DNA from: Ligustrum vulgare
Taxonomy: Eukaryota; Streptophyta; Magnoliopsida; Lamiales; Oleaceae
Assembly: GCA_963555705.1 (NCBI GenBank)
Contig: OY743187.1
Location: 10,120,133 to 10,184,132, forward strand
Direction: 5' to 3'
Length of the DNA: 64,000 bases
Shown piece by piece: positions 58,984 to 64,000 of this stretch. The position numbers and the translations under genes are program-made. The notes beneath the pieces were generated by a model. That model ran no database searches. It was not told the origin of the DNA and worked only from the letters and a program-made list of their open reading frames with translations. The first letter of the stretch is position 1. Every line of letters begins with the position of its first letter.

Positions 58984-60822
58984 ATGCTTCATCCTTTTCT
59001 CAAAAAACCACTGCAACCACCTCCACACCTTAGACACCCCATCATCACACACTTCCTCCGAAACTCACTAAACCAACAAAGCTTCGAGCACAATTACCGA
59101 GCCATATGCAACCATCTGCTTGACTTCACGCGGGAAAAATCCCTTTTAAATGGCCAATCTATTCATGCCCATGTCATTAAATCTGGAGTTCAGATCATCC
59201 CACTGATATCCCACCATTTGATCAACTTTTACGCGAAATTACAGTTCTCGCACCAGTCGGAACAATTGTTTGATGAGGCTCCCTTCAAGTCTGCTACCAC
59301 TTGGAGTTCTATAATCTCTTGTTTTGCGCAAAATGAGCTCCCATTGCGAGCTTTTCAGTATCTGTGCTTAATGCTTCGTAACGGTGGAGTGCGTCCCGAT
59401 GACCACATATTTCCCTGTGTGACGAAATCATGCGCAATGATGAATGATTATCTTGCAGGGCAATCGACACATTGTTTTGCGGTGAAAGTTGGGTATGACT
59501 TTAATGTCTTTGTTGGGAGTTCTCTAGTGGATATGTACGCAAAATGTGGGAATTTGGTGGATGCTAGGAAGATGTTCGATGAAATTCCGGGGAAAAATGT
59601 GGTGTCTTGGAGTGGGATGATATATGGGTATGCGCAAATGGGTGAAGACGAGGAGGCTTTGAGGCTTTTTAAGGACGCTTTGATTAAGGGTTTGAGTGTG
59701 AATGATTTTACTTTTTCGAGTGTGATTCGAGTTTGTGGAAATTCAACCTTGCTTGAACTAGGGAAGCAGATGCATGGTTTGTGCTTGAAAATGAGCTATT
59801 ATTTGTCGAGTTTTGTGGGAAGTTCTTTAATTTCCATGTACTCAAAGTGTGGTATCATTGAGGGAGCATATCTTGTTTTTGATGAGGTTTCCGATAAGAA
59901 TTTAGGAATGTGGAATGCTAAGTTGATCGCATGTGCTCAACATTCACATATGAAGAATGTGTTTGAATTGTTTGGGAAAATGAAAAGGGTAGGGATGAAA
60001 CCGAATTTCATTACGTTTTTGTGTCTACTCTATGCTTGTAGCCACGCGGGGCTGGTTGAGGAGGGAAAGTATTACTTTCAATTGATGAAGGATCATGGTA
60101 TAGAGCCGGGGGATCAACACTATGCTTCGATGGTTGACTTGCTTGGCCGAGCTGGAAAACTGCACGAGGCTGTTGAAATTACTAAAGAAATGCCAATGCA
60201 GCCAACAGAGTCTGTGTGGGGAGCTTTACTAACTGGGTGCAGAATTCACGGAAAAGCTGAGTTGGCAGGTTATGTAGCTGATAGAGTCTTTGAGTTAGGC
60301 CCTGTTAGCCCTGGCCTACATGTGCTATTATCCAATGCATATGCAGCTGCTGGTAGATATAAAGAGGCTGCAATGGCAAGGAAAATGCTGAGGGACCATG
60401 GAATGAAAAAGGAAACTGGTTTGAGCTGGGTAGAGGAAGGTAATAGGATTTACACATTTGTTGCAGGGGATAGGGCCAATGCAAAATCTGAAGAGATTTA
60501 TAGGAAGCTGGAGGAACTAGGGGAGGATATGGTCCGAGTTGGTTATGTTGCTGACACAAGTTACGTGCTACAAGAAGTTGGTGCAGATGAGAAGATACAG
60601 AGTATTCGGTATCATAGTGAGAGATTAGCCATTGCATTTGCACTTATTACCTTTCCACCGGAACGGCCAATTAGAGTTATGAAGAACTTGCGTATCTGTG
60701 GTGATTGCCACACTGCAATAAAGTTTATGTCCAAATGCACTGGACGGATAATTATCGTAAGAGATAACAATAGATTTCATCGATTTGAGGACGGGAAGTG
60801 CTCCTGTGGGGATTACTGGTGA
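58984..60822 (+). CDS. MEF1: PPR-DYW RNA editing factor, MEF1 type
   Basis: An intronless 612-codon gene for a PLS-class pentatricopeptide protein. Characteristic PLS repeats are seen (e.g. VFVGSSLVDMYAKCGNLVDA, KNVVSWSGMIYGYAQMGEDE, KPNFITFLCLLYACSHAGLV), followed by E/E+ motifs and a C-terminal DYW domain. The DYW domain has the HSERLAIAF cytidine-deaminase-like motif (HxE), CGDCHTAIKFMS, and ends CSCGDYW. Residue order matches Arabidopsis MEF1 (At5g52630), which edits C to U at specific mitochondrial transcripts. The N-terminus from the first ATG is basic and hydroxyl-rich, compatible with organelle import. Length is slightly above the ~590 residues I recall for Arabidopsis. The frame is fully intact. 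Confidence 0.9.
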   Translation: MLHPFLKKPLQPPPHLRHPIITHFLRNSLNQQSFEHNYRAICNHLLDFTREKSLLNGQSIHAHVIKSGVQIIPLISHHLINFYAKLQFSHQSEQLFDEAPFKSATTWSSIISCFAQNELPLRAFQYLCLMLRNGGVRPDDHIFPCVTKSCAMMNDYLAGQSTHCFAVKVGYDFNVFVGSSLVDMYAKCGNLVDARKMFDEIPGKNVVSWSGMIYGYAQMGEDEEALRLFKDALIKGLSVNDFTFSSVIRVCGNSTLLELGKQMHGLCLKMSYYLSSFVGSSLISMYSKCGIIEGAYLVFDEVSDKNLGMWNAKLIACAQHSHMKNVFELFGKMKRVGMKPNFITFLCLLYACSHAGLVEEGKYYFQLMKDHGIEPGDQHYASMVDLLGRAGKLHEAVEITKEMPMQPTESVWGALLTGCRIHGKAELAGYVADRVFELGPVSPGLHVLLSNAYAAAGRYKEAAMARKMLRDHGMKKETGLSWVEEGNRIYTFVAGDRANAKSEEIYRKLEELGEDMVRVGYVADTSYVLQEVGADEKIQSIRYHSERLAIAFALITFPPERPIRVMKNLRICGDCHTAIKFMSKCTGRIIIVRDNNRFHRFEDGKCSCGDYW

Positions 60823-62765
60823 TTAAATTGCAAGTACATTAAACCTTTGTTCATTTTCCCAAATAAAGCCATTTATGCTATTAGTCAGTTCCGGAAAATC
60901 TGAACAGTTGGTCCAACCGCTATCCATACATCCAGTGAAATTCAGATTGCCATTCTCCAAAATATGGCACCCAAAGGGCTGACACACACAATTCTATCCC
61001 ATCAAGACTTTGGACAGCCACATCTGTAGCATCATGTAGACCTCTCTTCCAAGCTACACAAAGAGTATGGTTCATAGGAGCTTTCTCTTGCTTAAAGTAG
61101 TGGGTAGCACGAAAAATCGTTATAAGGCTGTTCAAATGAAAGAGACAATCTCATACAAGGACTGAAGCCTTAAAAACATGCCCACCGTTTGAGATTTGTC
61201 TTGCGAGTCTCATGTGTCACCATCTCCACCTGCTCCTGCCGGTGATGGCTAAGAATGTAGTCTCCAAGGATGCAACGACATTGTACAGAATAGAATTGCC
61301 AATATTGAAGCAGTGGAAGCCCTTCCAGTTGCATTTGCCGAAGATATAACTAAAGATCCTGCCTGGCTGCCAAAGACACGTGCCAGTTGATTGAGCGAAC
61401 TGATAGACAGATAAAGCATCCCATGTTTAACCAGTTCTGAAATTTCTGCCTGGGACAAGGATCTGAATTTCTTATAATGGCTGTTTCCTATAATGTCAAC
61501 AATTTTATGGTTATTATTGAACTTCGAATGGAAAACTATTCTCAACTAGTTTTTGCTTTTTGATTAAAATTTGCTTCTGAAGAACATGAAATGTTTATCT
61601 TGTGTTTCAAACGTATTGGTATCATGCTTTTAAAAAAGAGCACATTCCTTGTGTAACGTGATAAATTTAATTCTATTACCTAGGGAAAAAACCCCCATTT
61701 TTCACTCGGAAGAGGACTGGCACTCTAATGCAATTCCAATATGGCAACTCCCTCTGTTGTTACACGGCAATCCAATTATTATTTCCATTGCACATTGTTT
61801 TTTGAGCATTGACATGAGCAGAGGATCAGTTTTAACTTTAAGGAAAACAACGCATCAACCAGTTGTCAAGTGATTGAAAAGCCACCATCTTACCGCTTAT
61901 TTGGGACCAAACATTGCTACTGTTCTTTTCCCATAACTCGCTACTACTTGTACCATCGGAATTTTGTAAATACTGTTCCCTCTTTCCTATTGTCCAAATC
62001 CAGTTGCTGCAGAAATTCCAATGCAATTTTTTTATGGTTATAATCTCTTATATTTTCTTGGAAGATGGAGCATTTTATGTCATTAAAATATCTTCCTTAC
62101 CTGCTTTTGTTTAGTATTTTATGATTTTATCAGGTTTTTTAGTACACAACTTGTACTCTCATTCAGGGTTTTAAACAACTGAGGAAGGTTTATGTGATTG
62201 TTCTGGTCAAAATGGCTGGTTACATAGTTGTTCAGTTATATCCTAGTTTTTATTAATACTTCTTTGTTAGTAGTTTATATAAGTCCATTTTCTTGACCTC
62301 TAAATATTCTTGGTTCTCAGGATTGTAATAATCAAAATATATACATTTTTCATGGATCATGTCTAGGTTCCCTTCATCTTCATTTTTCTTAAAGTTTTTC
62401 TCTTTTCTGTAACTTTTTCTTTTTAGTATATTTTTAACACCATTTATACAGTTGCGTAAAATGGTATAGGAGTCAAAATTCAACCGTGAACTTTGTGATT
62501 AACTACTTGTTTCATTGTGGAACAATATGGGTGATAATCCTTTATGGGGTTTATTCAGGAATCCATGGTATTGTTTCTTGGAAAACTTTTACTTCCTTTC
62601 AGAGAAACTTTGCTTTTGTTTATAGAATATAATAATTTATATTAACAAGCAACACACGATGAGTTAAGGAATTGCTCTTCACACTCATCATTTCTTGTGT
62701 TTATATTTCTGAATAGGTCCAAGAGAATGGAAAAAGAAAATAGAATAACCCAATTCACTTGATGC
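60823..62765. other. Intergenic between MEF1 and the MATE gene
   Basis: No complete gene. A plus-strand frame at about 61255-61390 reads GCNDIVQNRIANIEAVEALP then VAFAEDITKDPAWLPKTRAS and a stop; it looks protein-like but I cannot assign it. The rest is AT-rich. Confidence 0.35.
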
Positions 62766-64000
62766 ATGTTTCTAACGCTTTGTAGGGAAATTTTCAAGAA
62801 AGATGAGTTAAGTCTCGAAATGGCACAAATTGCCTTGCCTGCAGCACTGGCTCTAACTGCAGACCCTATTGCTTCTCTAATTGACACTGCTTTTATTGGC
62901 CATTTAGGTATGTGCTCCTGATTCTCGTTTTCGCATCTAGTATTTCATGGTTAATAAAAATTTCGTTTTTGGTGCTGATTCTACGTCAAAAATGGATATC
63001 TTTTTGTTGACTTTAACAAATCTAATGTATGTAGAGAACTTATTCTATTCTAGACTTTTACCATCTCTCCTGCTGAAGATTTTATTTGAAACCCTCATGT
63101 ACTTGTATTGCTAAGAACTACATTATGCTATGATAGGAAGGATTGACTATTCTTATTAGTTTGTTATATTATGCTTATGTTTACAAATACCTGGTCACTT
63201 ATTTTATGAGATTTCATCAATAACATGTCATACATTGGAAACAGAATCTATTTGAGTTCTGATTTTACTGAACTAAAATGAAAACAACTTTATGGTCTCT
63301 ATTCCTGACTATTTTTTCTTACTCATTTATCCTATAGGTCCTGTGGAGCTAGCTGCAGTAGGAGTTGCAATCGCTGTCATTAATCAAGTATCAAAAGTTG
63401 CAATTTTCCCAATTGTTAGTGTCACAACTTCTTTTGTTGCTGAAGAAGATGCTATGCGAAGTTCGAAAGGCGAAACAGAGGAGATTAAATTATTGGAAAA
63501 AGGTTTTTCTGCAGACAATGAAAAGGAAGAATTGATACCAGAAATTGGTATGCTCCAGTTCTATCCTCTTGAATTTCTTAAGTAAGCGGTTAATAATTTT
63601 TTACGATACAGGTCAGAAAACGTGTTTTCAGAACTGAATAAGTTTGTTTTTGACTTTAAATCACAATATTTTTCTGGTGGATTTTGAATCGGAGTTGACA
63701 AGAAAGTCACCTCTACCATTAACTGTGTAGATACTAGTAACGGCAGGATTAAGAAAAGGCATATATCATCAGCTTCGTCAGCAATGGTGATTGGTGCCAT
63801 ACTTGGCCTCGTCCAATCTATATTCCTTATTTGTGCTGCAAAACCAATTCTTGGCTACATGGGTATAAAATCAGTAAGTTTTACTTTGGCTTTTGGATAC
63901 TTCTTTCCTTCAAATGTAAAATAGGTTTTTTTCAGCCCAAAAAAAAAAAAAGAAAACACATTTTACTAAATTTCTACAAAGTCGGCAACTTTTTCAGCCT
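62766..64000 (+). CDS. MATE efflux transporter, FRD3/DTX42 clade (5' part, cut by window end)
   Basis: Three exons are readable: 62766-62907, 63338-63547 and 63695-63873, phases consistent (G|GT, G|TT, then phase 0), all introns GT..AG. The protein begins MFLTLCREIFKKDELSLEMA, followed by the first MATE helix region QIALPAALALTADPIASLID and TAFIGHLG, then PVELAAVGVAIAVINQVSKV and SVTTSFVAEEDA, a long hydrophilic loop typical of this clade, and ASSAMVIGAILGLVQSIFLI. FRD3/DTX42-type proteins are plasma-membrane citrate exporters for iron transport or aluminium tolerance. I placed the start at 62766 because an in-frame TGA lies just upstream and the context aligns with family N-termini. The third acceptor (after ATCGGAG) is the least certain. 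Confidence 0.82.

Noticed and set aside
60305..60643. 112-codon minus-strand frame
   Set aside because: Antisense shadow of the intact MEF1 coding sequence.

Overview
The window looks like nuclear DNA of a flowering plant, most likely a eudicot. It is AT-rich and gene-poor. Its genes have GT..AG introns, and it carries plant-specific families: arabinogalactan peptides, a DYW-class PPR protein, a FRD3/DTX42-type MATE transporter, and relics of SVP-type MADS, FAR1 and ATG13 genes. It is also full of plant transposon classes (Tourist, Stowaway and hAT MITEs, a tRNA-derived SINE, an L1 LINE, Ty3/gypsy LTRs). I cannot name the species.

Layout. 1-511 is the edge of an LTR. 0.5-14 kb is transposon-rich DNA around two paralogous arabinogalactan-peptide genes (5116-5298 and 12764-12958, both +) that share promoter and 3'-UTR blocks. 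15.0-17.2 kb holds two small minus-strand coding pieces. 18504-23694 is a three-level transposon nest: a hAT-like element with an 8-bp target duplication contains an L1 LINE, and the LINE is split by a 2.5-kb solo LTR with a 5-bp duplication. 24232-36906 is a 24-exon minus-strand gene for an ARM/HEAT-type protein of 1109 residues; I assembled every exon and all phases agree. Its largest intron holds a 1.46-kb near-perfect palindrome beside a hAT MITE. 38.0-40.3 kb holds a zinc-knuckle/GRF-like relic (+) and a FAR1-related pseudogene (-). 40856-48421 is a gypsy-like LTR element with primer-binding site, polypurine tract and 51-bp tandem repeats, but no recognisable gag-pol; its interior carries fragments of three unrelated host genes. 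48.4-58.4 kb is AT-rich and holds decayed gene pieces: a carotenoid-isomerase-like oxidoreductase and an SVP-like K-box gene. 58984-60822 is an intact single-exon MEF1-type RNA editing factor, and 62766 to the end is the first part of a MATE transporter gene.

The intact genes are unrelated housekeeping or cell-wall functions, with no sign of a cluster or operon-like unit. The main interest is mobile-element architecture: nested insertions with readable target duplications, host-gene capture by a non-autonomous LTR element, a long intronic hairpin, and a SINE family ending in a stem-loop plus T-run.
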